DNA of 15,000 nucleotides. It comes from Schizochytrium sp. CCTCC M209059 (taxonomy: Eukaryota; Sar; Bigyra; Thraustochytrida; Thraustochytriidae). The stretch lies in NCBI GenBank assembly GCA_000818945.1, contig KN805385.1:1-15000 (forward strand). Direction: 5' to 3'. Position 1 is the first letter of the stretch. Every line of letters starts with the position of its first letter. Below the pieces are notes generated by a model. That model saw only the letters and a list, made by a program, of their open reading frames with translations. It was not told the DNA's origin and ran no database searches. A program made the translations under genes and the position numbers. Below are positions 1-6,792 of the stretch, in pieces.

Positions 1-293
1 GCGGGAGGGGGAGGAGGAGGAGAAGCAGCAGCAGCGGAGACGGAGGAGAAGAAGACGTAGAAGATCACGTGCGCGTTCGAGAAAATGCGCGTGGAGGAGA
101 TCCGGGTCTTGCTTTTTTTCGACAAGATGAGCCCTTTGCTCTGCTCTTGCTCTTGCTTGTGCTCTGCGTGCATAAAGTCCTTTGGAGTGGATCGTGGGAA
201 GGAGAAAAGGAGTGCAGAGAAAGACAAAGACACGACGGACGAAAGAGACTAACAGCGAGATGTTTGTTACGCACAGTAGCTCTTGTGGAAACC
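1..293 (+). promoter_or_regulatory. Upstream region of the eS19 ribosomal protein gene
   Basis: This stretch has no supported gene. It is purine-rich at the left (GGA/GAA/GCA runs) and contains a palindromic CACGTG at 66-71 and pyrimidine-rich CTCTTGCTCTTGCTTG near 140-155. Out-of-frame ATGs at 85, 127 and 260 would act as upstream starts if transcribed. So either transcription begins close to 294 or a 5' UTR intron removes them; a CAG that could be an acceptor lies at 274-276. The first 60 bases read open to TAG at 58-60 (Gly/Ala/Glu-rich) and could be the tail of a gene to the left, but low complexity makes this unconvincing. Confidence 0.4.
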
Positions 294-764
294 ATGACGG
301 AGCCCTCCGGTACCACCGTGAAGGATGTGCCTGCCCAGGCCTTTATTGAGAAGTATGCCCAGCACCTGAAGCGCCAGGGCAAGATGGAGATCCCCAAGTG
401 GGTCGACGTCGTCAAGACCGGCACCCAGAAGGAGCTCGCTCCCTACAGCCCGGACTGGTACTACATCCGCGCGGCCTCTATCGCCCGCCGGATCTACATG
501 CGCCCCCACGCCGGTATCGGTGCCCTCTGCAAATGGTACGGTAGCCGCGAGCGCCGCGGTGTCAAGACCGAGCACTACCACAAGGCTGCCAGCGGCCTCA
601 TCCGCCACATCCTTATCCAGCTGGAGCTCATCAAGGTGCTCGAGAAGGACGGCAAGGGCCGCATCATCACCCGCATTGGCCAGCAGGATCTTGATCGCAT
701 TGCCGGCCAGTTGAAAGAAGAGGAGGTCGAGGAGGACGAGGACTCTGATGAGGACAGCGACTAA
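294..764 (+). CDS. RPS19: 40S ribosomal protein S19 (eS19)
   Basis: The gene encodes 156 residues of the small-subunit protein eS19, which in eukaryotes sits in the head of the 40S subunit and is needed for late 18S rRNA maturation. Family hallmarks are visible: K35-W36-V37, D54-W55-Y56-Y57 followed by RAAS-IARR (59-66), the Y68-M-R-P-H-A-G-I-G segment, and the C-terminal GQQDLDRIAGQ (129-139). The first in-frame ATG is at 294 in good context (ACCATGA). The open frame extends further left only through a GTG, so 294 is chosen. The usual length is about 145 residues; the excess is a C-terminal tail (141-156) made almost entirely of Glu, Asp and Ser, unlike the Lys-rich end of animal eS19. There is no intron in the coding part. 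Identity is secure; the tail is the odd point. Confidence 0.96.
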   Translation: MTEPSGTTVKDVPAQAFIEKYAQHLKRQGKMEIPKWVDVVKTGTQKELAPYSPDWYYIRAASIARRIYMRPHAGIGALCKWYGSRERRGVKTEHYHKAASGLIRHILIQLELIKVLEKDGKGRIITRIGQQDLDRIAGQLKEEEVEEDEDSDEDSD

Positions 765-1223
765 TTTTCTGATTTGCATTCAATAACCACTGAGCCAATC
801 GGTTTGTGTCGCCCATTTTTCCTTGTTTTTTTTTTCCTTTGGTGTCTCATAGTTATGGTGTGTAGGTGCTTGATCCGATTGCTCCTGCTCCGCTGCTTGA
901 TCTTGGCCAAATTATTACTTGTCTCTCCTCGTTTGCGTTTGTGTTTGCTTATTCTACTCGAATTGTAGTCGTAGAAGTAGCAAAGGCAGTGAGTGAAATG
1001 GCCGGTGTTACGGTGACAGCCTAACGCGCGGACGAACCTTGCTGAAGCAGACGCGGAATCACTAGCGCTTGCGCTTGCGCACGCGCACGCTTACGCGCGC
1101 TGCGCGGCCCGCTCACGTGCTTGCCCGCCTGACGCGAGCCGCGCGCCGCTCTTCGCTTACCGGCGCAAATAAGCGCCCAGCGAGGGAAAACAACACAAAA
1201 AGGCAGAGGTGCCGGACTCCACC
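765..1223. other. Intergenic: eS19 3' region and promoter of the UBL gene
   Basis: No gene is supported in these 459 bases. The left half is T-rich (poly-T around 822-836) and is probably 3' UTR of the eS19 gene; no AATAAA is seen, only AATAAC near 782. The right half is GC-rich. It includes an alternating purine/pyrimidine tract around 1063-1107 (GCGCTT, GCGCAC and CGCGCG steps) that could adopt Z-DNA, and a CACGTG at 1114-1119, the same hexamer found upstream of the eS19 gene. Confidence 0.5.
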
Positions 1224-2138
1224 ATGACGGTCGACGACGACGACACCGGCACCGCTGAGGCTCGGGCGGCTGCCGCGGCGGTGGCACCAGCGATCACGAC
1301 CAAGATTGTGGTCAAGACACTCGACAAGACGCTCGATGTACAAGTGTCTCCGACCACCACGGTCGCAGACTTGCGTCGAGTGCTTGTGCGCGGGGAATTG
1401 CGTGAAGCCGCTCGCGATCGCCGCGTACGCTTCATCCGGCTCGGCTTTGTCATGGAGGACGATGCCGTGCTAGCCACAAGCGTACCGCAGGAAGGCGTCG
1501 TGCACTGTGTGATTTCAGAAAATACCGGTCTCGAAGGCCAGGGAAATAATCCTGAAGGCCAAACTGTGCCTCTCGACATGGAGGCTCTCTTTGACGAAGA
1601 CCGGCGCATCGCAGAGATCCTCGAGCGCGGAGGTGCCATCGACATCGACGACGCAGGCAATGTAAATACAACAGAATTTCGTCACGGTTTCCTCGGTGGC
1701 GCCTTCGCTGGAAGCCTGCCGGATACTCTTCGTCAGCAACGCCGTCGCCGCTCTCGCCGACGCCGTGCAGCAACGCAGGACCAGCCGTCCGAGCAAGAGG
1801 GGGGCTGGGTGTCCGGTTTTTTCATCGCCTTCTCCTTTGGCTTCGTATTTGGCTTTTTTACGCTACTCTTCGTCAACAGGCTTAATCGGAGCCAATATGT
1901 TGGCCTTATGCTCGGCATTACGCTCAACTTTATTGTTTCGGCCGCTGGCCAGACACCCACAGAGGGTCAACAAGGCTCCCAACGTGGGTCGTTACGGGGG
2001 AGTATCAGGGAAATGACCGTGCTCGATCGTTTGGGGCAAGAACACGTTTTCAACAGTGAGCTCGAGGAGATTTCCGGGTCCACCGTCAACGTTGCAGCTG
2101 GTCAGAACCTCAAGGCACTCGACGATCCAACAAAATGA
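1224..2138 (+). CDS. Ubiquitin-like domain transmembrane protein, TMUB/Dsc3-like
   Basis: This 304-residue protein has an N-terminal ubiquitin-like domain (about 25-98) and two hydrophobic segments near the C terminus (about 195-217 and 225-241). The UBL opens with TTKIVVKTLD and closes with a strand of the TMUB1/TMUB2/Dsc3 type: F70-I-R-L-G-F-V-M-E-D-D, then GVVHCVIS (91-98). The Gly/Phe-rich hairpin GFxxxFxFGFVFGFF is typical of the Dsc3 C-terminal domain (DUF2407-like). In that family the protein is a subunit of membrane ubiquitin-ligase complexes in the ER or Golgi, related to ER-associated degradation. An acidic stretch (120-145) and an Arg cluster (173-181, nine basic residues in ten) lie between the UBL and the membrane. 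The start is ATG 1224 (ACCATGA); an upstream in-frame GTG at 1209 was not used. No catalytic RING is present, so a partner ligase would be needed. Membership is likely but was not tested by profile search. Confidence 0.72.
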   Translation: MTVDDDDTGTAEARAAAAAVAPAITTKIVVKTLDKTLDVQVSPTTTVADLRRVLVRGELREAARDRRVRFIRLGFVMEDDAVLATSVPQEGVVHCVISENTGLEGQGNNPEGQTVPLDMEALFDEDRRIAEILERGGAIDIDDAGNVNTTEFRHGFLGGAFAGSLPDTLRQQRRRRSRRRRAATQDQPSEQEGGWVSGFFIAFSFGFVFGFFTLLFVNRLNRSQYVGLMLGITLNFIVSAAGQTPTEGQQGSQRGSLRGSIREMTVLDRLGQEHVFNSELEEISGSTVNVAAGQNLKALDDPTK

Positions 2139-2318
2139 TGCGGTTCTGCACCCTGGAATATGAAGCAAGGCATTACTTTGTTGCGTGAAAGAAGAGGAAG
2201 AGGAAGAAGAAAAAGAAGAAAAAAGAGTATCAAACCCCCACGGCATGGCTTGGCCCGGCATCTCGACCAGGTTACAGTTGTTTGCTTCTTTTTGTAATTT
2301 TTTTCTTTTTAAAAAGGA

Positions 2319-2345
2319 AGAGAGAGAGAGAGAGAGAGAAAGAGA
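2319..2345. repeat. (AG)n microsatellite
   Basis: A run of AG dinucleotides, about 13 units with one AA interruption, in the spacer after the UBL gene. It probably lies in the 3' UTR. Confidence 0.9.
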
Positions 2346-2390
2346 CTCACACACATTGAGGCACCTTAGAAGCTATGTGTCCTTCATTAT

Positions 2391-2410
2391 CGGCTCGGCT
2401 CGGCTCGGCT
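2391..2410. repeat. (CGGCT)4 tandem repeat
   Basis: Four perfect head-to-tail copies of the pentamer CGGCT in the spacer. No function is apparent. Confidence 0.9.
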
Positions 2411-2468
2411 CAGTGCTGCAGAGTTTACAAATCTATTTCTTATGACGTTTCGCGAGCGGGTCTCCGAC

Positions 2469-2489
2469 CGCGTGGCGCCGATCTGTAAA
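2469..2489. repeat. Short dispersed repeat, copy A (left of the kinase-like gene)
   Basis: A 21-base block ending GCGCCGATCTGTAAA is identical to 3917-3937 on the other side of the kinase-like gene. Similarity continues on both sides: a preceding GTCT..CCG and a following CAAAA..ATTATT..GTCT, with small gaps, for a total of roughly 45-50 bases. It lies 168 bases before the kinase-like start codon. It could be a shared promoter element or the remnant of a duplicated or mobile segment. Confidence 0.8.
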
Positions 2490-2656
2490 GCAAAAATATG
2501 TGATTATTTTGGTCTGGGCCTTGTGAACGGCGTGACACGCCACGGAGAACGCGCTGTAATGAAAACGGGTCGCCATCACGTACCCGGGAAAAGAGACAGA
2601 CTCGTTGGGTTCCGCAACCCGCTCGACTCAGTAGCAATCACTAGAGGCCGACGGGC

Positions 2657-3682
2657 ATGGGCCTCGCGAAAGATGATGGCTCTCTGTACGAGGCGATGAA
2701 GAGCTCCAGTACCGGTTCGACGAGAAATTTTGCGGATATTCTCGCCGGAAGCGACTTGAGCGAGGACTCGCAGAACATCGCCCGGGGCATTTCTGACAAT
2801 TTCGCGGAATTTGTCATGAGCTTTTCTCCCTCACAAGGTTCAATCAATGACGAGGCGAGTCGCGAAGCCCGCGATGCGTTGCAAAGTTTGCGAGACCTCT
2901 TGCCCCTCGCAGCGGGCGACTTCTGCATCCCGAGGCCGCAGGACTGTGTCAGCCTGGGCCGCTCGGACCGCACGATCGTGGACCGCTGCAACTCGGCCGG
3001 CCTCGAGATGATCTTCAAGCGCTGGGTCTACGATATTGCGCCCAACAACCCGGCGCGAAACGACGCCGCCCGGGCGGCGATGGAGAACGAACGGCGCATG
3101 TACACGGGACCTTTGCACGAGGCGCAGGGCTTCGCGGTGCCCTTCCTCATCTACGCCGGGCCGTGGGCGACGCTACCTTTCATCTTGGCCGTCATCGACG
3201 AGGGCGACTCTCTAAGGAGCCTGTTGACCCGCGCGAAGGACCGGCGCGAACAGCTGGACATCCTGGACGCCAATTTCGAGTCTGCCCACGCGGCTCTGTC
3301 GACCATCCACCGGCTCGGCGTCGTCCACGGGGACCTGGCAGATCGCAACATTGTCATCCCCCCGGAGCGCGGCGCGAAGCTAATCGATCTAGAGAAGGCG
3401 CACGAGTCTTCCGACCCGGACGAGTTCCGGAGCGAGATGCATGAGCTCTACTGGATCTTCCACCGGTCGGAGTCCGGCGCCGCGCTGCACGAGAGCAAGA
3501 CGAACAAAATCACCAAGAGACAGCCCTCGCGACGCGGTGGTATCGCGCAGTTCCCCGGCGTCAGCGCCGGCAAAGGAGGTGGAAACACGATCGAGTCGAA
3601 GTCGCACGCGGCCGCTGGAGACAGCTTCTGCACCGGCGAAGACCTCAAAGACCGGGCCAGCGCAAAGGAGGAGCGGCGTTGA
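2657..3682 (+). CDS. Kinase-fold protein with HGD catalytic loop
   Basis: This 341-residue protein has a small protein-kinase-like domain at about 113-275. The expected catalytic positions can be read in order: a candidate ATP-binding Lys121 (I-F-K-R-W), a helix-C Glu144 (MENERRMY), a hinge-like segment (175-190, ending VIDEGDSLRSLL), the catalytic loop H224-G-D-L-A-D-R-N231, and the metal-binding Asp244 in LIDLE replacing DFG. HGD instead of HRD and a very short C-lobe without APE resemble Rio/Bud32-like kinases and the compact kinase domains attached to CRN/RHS-type effector proteins; the sequence alone does not decide between them. The first 110 residues match nothing I recognise. The C-terminal 60 residues are Lys/Ser/Gly-rich and probably disordered. 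An in-frame TAG at 2642-2644 supports the start at 2657. All key residues are present, so activity is plausible. The substrate is unknown. Confidence 0.7.
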   Translation: MGLAKDDGSLYEAMKSSSTGSTRNFADILAGSDLSEDSQNIARGISDNFAEFVMSFSPSQGSINDEASREARDALQSLRDLLPLAAGDFCIPRPQDCVSLGRSDRTIVDRCNSAGLEMIFKRWVYDIAPNNPARNDAARAAMENERRMYTGPLHEAQGFAVPFLIYAGPWATLPFILAVIDEGDSLRSLLTRAKDRREQLDILDANFESAHAALSTIHRLGVVHGDLADRNIVIPPERGAKLIDLEKAHESSDPDEFRSEMHELYWIFHRSESGAALHESKTNKITKRQPSRRGGIAQFPGVSAGKGGGNTIESKSHAAAGDSFCTGEDLKDRASAKEERR

Positions 3683-3759
3683 TCCGAGCGCACCTCGTTT
3701 CGCCGCTTGAAAAAGCGAACCAGAAAATTCGGGTGAGACCGAAAATATATTTTGGCGAG

Positions 3760-3765
3760 ATTAAA
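3760..3765 (+). terminator. Possible polyadenylation signal (ATTAAA)
   Basis: ATTAAA lies 77 bases past the stop codon of the kinase-like gene, inside an A/T-rich stretch. It is a common variant of AATAAA, and polyadenylation signals in this organism are unknown, so this is only a candidate. Confidence 0.25.
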
Positions 3766-3911
3766 GATAATGTTTTGTTCCGTTTTGTTTTCAGATCGCG
3801 GAATCTTCCTTAGCCCCGCGGCGGCGGCGACGACGACGACGACCCCGCTGTCTCTTTTGATTTGAATCTCGACCGACCAGGCCCCCCCACCTCCCTATAA
3901 ATGTTGTCTAA

Positions 3912-3937
3912 CCGCTCGCGTGGCGCCGATCTGTAAA
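3912..3937. repeat. Short dispersed repeat, copy B
   Basis: Bases 3917-3937 are identical to 2469-2489. The 26-base span matches copy C at 3958-3983 with four mismatches, so B and C form a 46-base tandem spacing. A TATAAAT string lies 10 bases upstream. Confidence 0.8.
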
Positions 3938-3957
3938 AACAAAATTATTCAGTCTTT

Positions 3958-3983
3958 CCGCTCGAGTTGCGCCGATCTATATA
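3958..3983. repeat. Short dispersed repeat, copy C (diverged)
   Basis: This is a diverged copy of B (CCGCTCG-GT-GCGCCGATCT core, four differences in 26). The changes turn TGTAAA into TATATA and so create a TATA-like string. Confidence 0.7.
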
Positions 3984-4026
3984 ACGCTAGTTGGCCCCAT
4001 TGCCTTGCTGTTCACAGTCACTCAAT

Positions 4027-4054
4027 CCACTTTCCACCATCTTGTTGAAAGTGG
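4027..4054. other. Inverted repeat / hairpin
   Basis: CCACTTTC at 4027-4034 and GAAAGTGG at 4047-4054 form a perfect 8-bp stem with a 12-base loop. It lies about 150 bases past the stop of the minus-strand sulfotransferase gene, so it may be a 3' UTR structure. Confidence 0.45.
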
Positions 4055-4202
4055 CCAGAATGCCCTGCTATGTTCTGTCATTGCTGAAAATGAAATGAAA
4101 CAAAGACTAAACAGCATGGAAAAGAGATATTGATTATTTCACTAAAAGGCGCATCTCAGCGTTGTAGAGCACGCGCTCGAAAATGCCTCTCTGGGCAAAA
4201 AT

Positions 4203-6746
4203 CTAGTTCCAGTCCGAGACATCGATGCCAAAAGTTTCAGCCAAGGCCAAGTTGTAAGCTGCATAAAAGCTCTGCAGCTCAGCGCGCGTCTCCACCGTAA
4301 TGTCAAGCGGTGCATCCTTTCCCATTAGGTCAGAAGGGGCTGAGTTGTAAACCTTTCCAACTGTCTTGTCGATGTCAATCTGACTCGGATCGAGATCGAT
4401 AAACCCGAGCACCTTTTTAAGGACCGGGCCTGGGTTTGCAAACATGTCTTCGCTCTTGATCACCAGAAATTGCTCCCTAGGAAAGTATTGCAGCCATCGC
4501 CTAAGATGTACAATGTACATGCCCGACCACACGGAATTACCAATGTCATGCTTGTATAGGCAAGGAACCTTGTCCTTCTTGAACCAGTTGGCATCGCTCG
4601 GAATCTGCTTCTGCATACTGTGAAGGTCGCGAACTGCATATTGCTCTACGGCCATCGGGAACCTCTTCGGATTAATACGCTTGCGCATTTTATGATTCGA
4701 GATGAGTCGCTCGATGGGGTTGCGAACCAAGTACACGAAGCGCATGCGCGGGTGGACGCCGCACGCAGAAGCGACGAAACGCGGGACAAGGCAGCTCGGA
4801 CCGTTCCCCACGGAGCTTTCACCCGTCAGCGCATCACCATTCATGATATCCACGAGCCCGTGCTGGATGTCTTTGCCACCCGACGCAGTTGCTTTGGACT
4901 GAAAGCGATTGAGACTCAAAACCATTGCTTTGTTGTACGATTGGCGCACGCTCTGCGGCTCTGTGAGCTTGGAGAGCTTCAGGTGCTCCAGAAACAAGAG
5001 TTCGCCATCGGAGGGGCCGTCTTTGAGATTCACGCCGTAGAAGCGAGGATGCGCGCTGAGGTACGAATACAAAGAAGTGGTACCGCCCTTGCGGGCTCCC
5101 AAGACCAGAACAGATGCAAGACATGTGTCAAAGTTCCGCGCCTTTTCCAACACATTTCCGTCCTTCACGTCCACCCGCGGCTTGGGTTCATCAATGTGAG
5201 ACTTGCGCTCCTGCAGGTCTTCGCGCCAGCAGCCTTGCTTGGCAAGGCACAAGTCGGGAACATCAACAGCCGTGCTCGCGTTCGCAGCGGTAGACGCCGC
5301 CGCAGCCGCCGAACTTTTGGGAAAGTAGGAGAGGAGACCTTGCTTGAGTTGTTCAAAAGGTGTCGGCATTGTCTGGCCAGGCGTGTGTGTCCAACAGACC
5401 TTTTCAGCGTCGCAGTTGAACTTGAAAGGAATATACGCCGGATCATGAATAGCACCCCGCATTGTCGAACCGCGGCGAAGCAGCAAGTCCAGAGCAAAAG
5501 CGTAGAGGTTCACGTCCATCGCGTTGTGCGCCTCGAGTACTTCGCGAGCATGCGCACTAAGTGTGTCGATACGCTCGTTCGGATTGCTAGCAGCTACATA
5601 GTGCTGAACATCTGCATGAAGTGCAAAGGATAAAAGTTGCAAAGACACAGTCCATTTCTCGTAAATTCCGAACCAGGCCATCTTCGCCAGGCGCTGTTTC
5701 GCAAGCGTCAGCTGCGCGTCCGGGTCGTCGCCGACCTCGGGAGCAAGCATCCTGGTAAAGACGTTAAAGGAGGACGAGCAAGCGTCCCGCTCTTCCTCGT
5801 CCAGGTTGGCCCAGTCTTCAACCGTGGTCCCCTCCTGCTGCATCAAGAGGGCCGCTGCCGACCCAGGTGCGCAATCAAAGAGAGCGTTGCCGACCCCTGC
5901 GCTACCGTCGAGAAGACGCCCACTCTTCAGGGATGTCTGACTCGCACTGGCGAGGTTGAATGCGGAAACGAGGCGGGTCACCGGGTCACGAAGCAAAAAG
6001 CTCCACCTCACGCAAGTCTTGGGTTTGGTGCTTTCGCACGAGCTTGCAATTCCATCAGCCCCAGGTGCACATCCGAGCTCACTAGCAATCGAGGTGTAGG
6101 TTCGCTGCTGCGCGAGAATTGCAAAGGTGTGCTTTGCTGATCGTCGCGCAGTGGACACCTCGGCATACCTAGGGTCGTTCACCAGATCATCCAAGTCACC
6201 AAAGCTTGCTTCAAAGGTGTTCTCGCCGGAGTTGACGACCTCTGGGTAGATGAAGATAATCTTAGACCCAGCAGGACAGCGGTTGTTTTTGATGATGTCC
6301 ACATCCACATCCGCATCGGCATCGGCATCAGCATCGTCATAAGCGTCTTGCGATGCTTCGTCGTCACCGTCGGGACCACCACCGTGCACGGAGTAGTCGT
6401 CCGCGCCGCTGTCCGAGCTGCCCCCCGAAGTATCGCCGCGAATGATGACTGTCAGGTCATGGGAGCTCTGCAGCGACCCAGACGCCTGTGCAGCCGGCAG
6501 GCCCTTGGCGGGCGCGCTCTCGCCAGAGCCAACGTGCACGAGACCGACGAGGACGAGCACGCTCGCCAGCACGGCGGTCACCTTGAGCGCCCGGCGGAAC
6601 CACTCCCGCTGCAGGTCTTCCCGCTGGGCCTGGTTCTGCTGCACGCTCCCGCCCAGCTGCGCGCTCACCAGCCCGCGCGTCTCCTCCTCGCCGTCGTCGT
6701 GCTCGTCGAGCGCATCATCGTCGGCTCTCTCGCGCCGCCGCGCCAT
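4203..6746 (-). CDS. Two-domain membrane sulfotransferase, N-terminal site degenerate
   Basis: This 847-residue type II membrane protein has a short acidic/basic cytoplasmic head, one transmembrane helix (about 53-72, preceded by EWFRRALK), an acidic low-complexity stem (105-150, Asp-Ala and Asp-Val repeats) and two sulfotransferase-like domains facing the lumen, probably Golgi. Domain A (157-425) is Sulfotransfer_2-like. It has the 3'-phosphate motif R253-D-P-V-T-R-x-x-S261 and the helix AWFGIYEKWTVSLQL, but the 5'-phosphosulfate loop reads YPEVVNSGENT with no lysine. Domain B (541-790) is Sulfotransfer_1-like (NDST/HS3ST type), with a complete PAPS loop G550-A-R-K553-GGTT, candidate base Glu643 in TGESS, and R675-N-P-I-E-R-x-x-S683. 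Two C-x5-C-W motifs (445-452, 500-507) fill the linker. It is a tandem paralogue of the gene at 7399-9972, with which it shares architecture and the FGIDVS-x-WN ending. Expected chemistry is PAPS-dependent sulfation of a glycan by domain B. The acceptor is unknown. Confidence 0.88.
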   Translation of the reverse strand: MARRRERADDDALDEHDDGEEETRGLVSAQLGGSVQQNQAQREDLQREWFRRALKVTAVLASVLVLVGLVHVGSGESAPAKGLPAAQASGSLQSSHDLTVIIRGDTSGGSSDSGADDYSVHGGGPDGDDEASQDAYDDADADADADVDVDIIKNNRCPAGSKIIFIYPEVVNSGENTFEASFGDLDDLVNDPRYAEVSTARRSAKHTFAILAQQRTYTSIASELGCAPGADGIASSCESTKPKTCVRWSFLLRDPVTRLVSAFNLASASQTSLKSGRLLDGSAGVGNALFDCAPGSAAALLMQQEGTTVEDWANLDEEERDACSSSFNVFTRMLAPEVGDDPDAQLTLAKQRLAKMAWFGIYEKWTVSLQLLSFALHADVQHYVAASNPNERIDTLSAHAREVLEAHNAMDVNLYAFALDLLLRRGSTMRGAIHDPAYIPFKFNCDAEKVCWTHTPGQTMPTPFEQLKQGLLSYFPKSSAAAAASTAANASTAVDVPDLCLAKQGCWREDLQERKSHIDEPKPRVDVKDGNVLEKARNFDTCLASVLVLGARKGGTTSLYSYLSAHPRFYGVNLKDGPSDGELLFLEHLKLSKLTEPQSVRQSYNKAMVLSLNRFQSKATASGGKDIQHGLVDIMNGDALTGESSVGNGPSCLVPRFVASACGVHPRMRFVYLVRNPIERLISNHKMRKRINPKRFPMAVEQYAVRDLHSMQKQIPSDANWFKKDKVPCLYKHDIGNSVWSGMYIVHLRRWLQYFPREQFLVIKSEDMFANPGPVLKKVLGFIDLDPSQIDIDKTVGKVYNSAPSDLMGKDAPLDITVETRAELQSFYAAYNLALAETFGIDVSDWN

Positions 6747-6792
6747 TCCCGCCGCCGCGCCGCGCCAGCCCCGCTCCCGCCGCCGCTCCTCT

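Larger units (their letters stand above)
2139..2656. other. Intergenic with GA-rich and short tandem repeats
   Basis: No gene is supported in these 518 bases. The left part is probably 3' UTR of the UBL gene and is purine-rich on the + strand (2187-2226). It is followed by a T-tract, an (AG)n run and (CGGCT)4. The right part, ahead of the kinase-like gene, holds one copy of a repeat that recurs beyond that gene (2469-2489) and the near-palindrome GGCGTG-A-CACGCC at 2529-2541. Short open frames here are low-complexity and not credible. Confidence 0.5.
3683..4202. other. Intergenic between convergent kinase-like and sulfotransferase genes
   Basis: No gene is supported in these 520 bases, which contain the 3' ends of two convergent genes. 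Visible items are CGG/CGA triplet runs at 3820-3844, two TATA-like strings (TATAAAT 3896-3902, TATATAA 3978-3984), two copies of the short repeat also found left of the kinase-like gene, and a hairpin at 4027-4054. TATA-like strings and repeats between two gene ends raise the possibility of a small transcribed unit here, but no open frame or RNA family is recognisable. Confidence 0.45.

Noticed and set aside
1..60. Possible C terminus of an upstream gene ending in TAG at 58-60
   Set aside because: Only 19 codons of Gly/Ala/Glu low complexity are visible. This cannot be separated from a purine-rich promoter.
69..293. 75-codon N-terminal extension of eS19
   Set aside because: It begins at GTG and has no in-frame ATG. 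The family starts close to the ATG at 294.
66..1119. CACGTG shared by the eS19 and UBL upstream regions (66-71 and 1114-1119) as a regulon mark
   Set aside because: The hexamer also occurs inside coding sequence (for example near 8763), and two hits in GC-rich DNA are not beyond chance.
3683..4202. tRNA or small nuclear RNA gene near the TATA-like strings
   Set aside because: No cloverleaf, T-loop consensus, Sm site or known snRNA sequence could be recognised.
4620..5633. Plus-strand open frame of 337 codons
   Set aside because: It lies wholly antisense to the sulfotransferase gene, whose frame carries family motifs throughout. The antisense product has no recognisable features.
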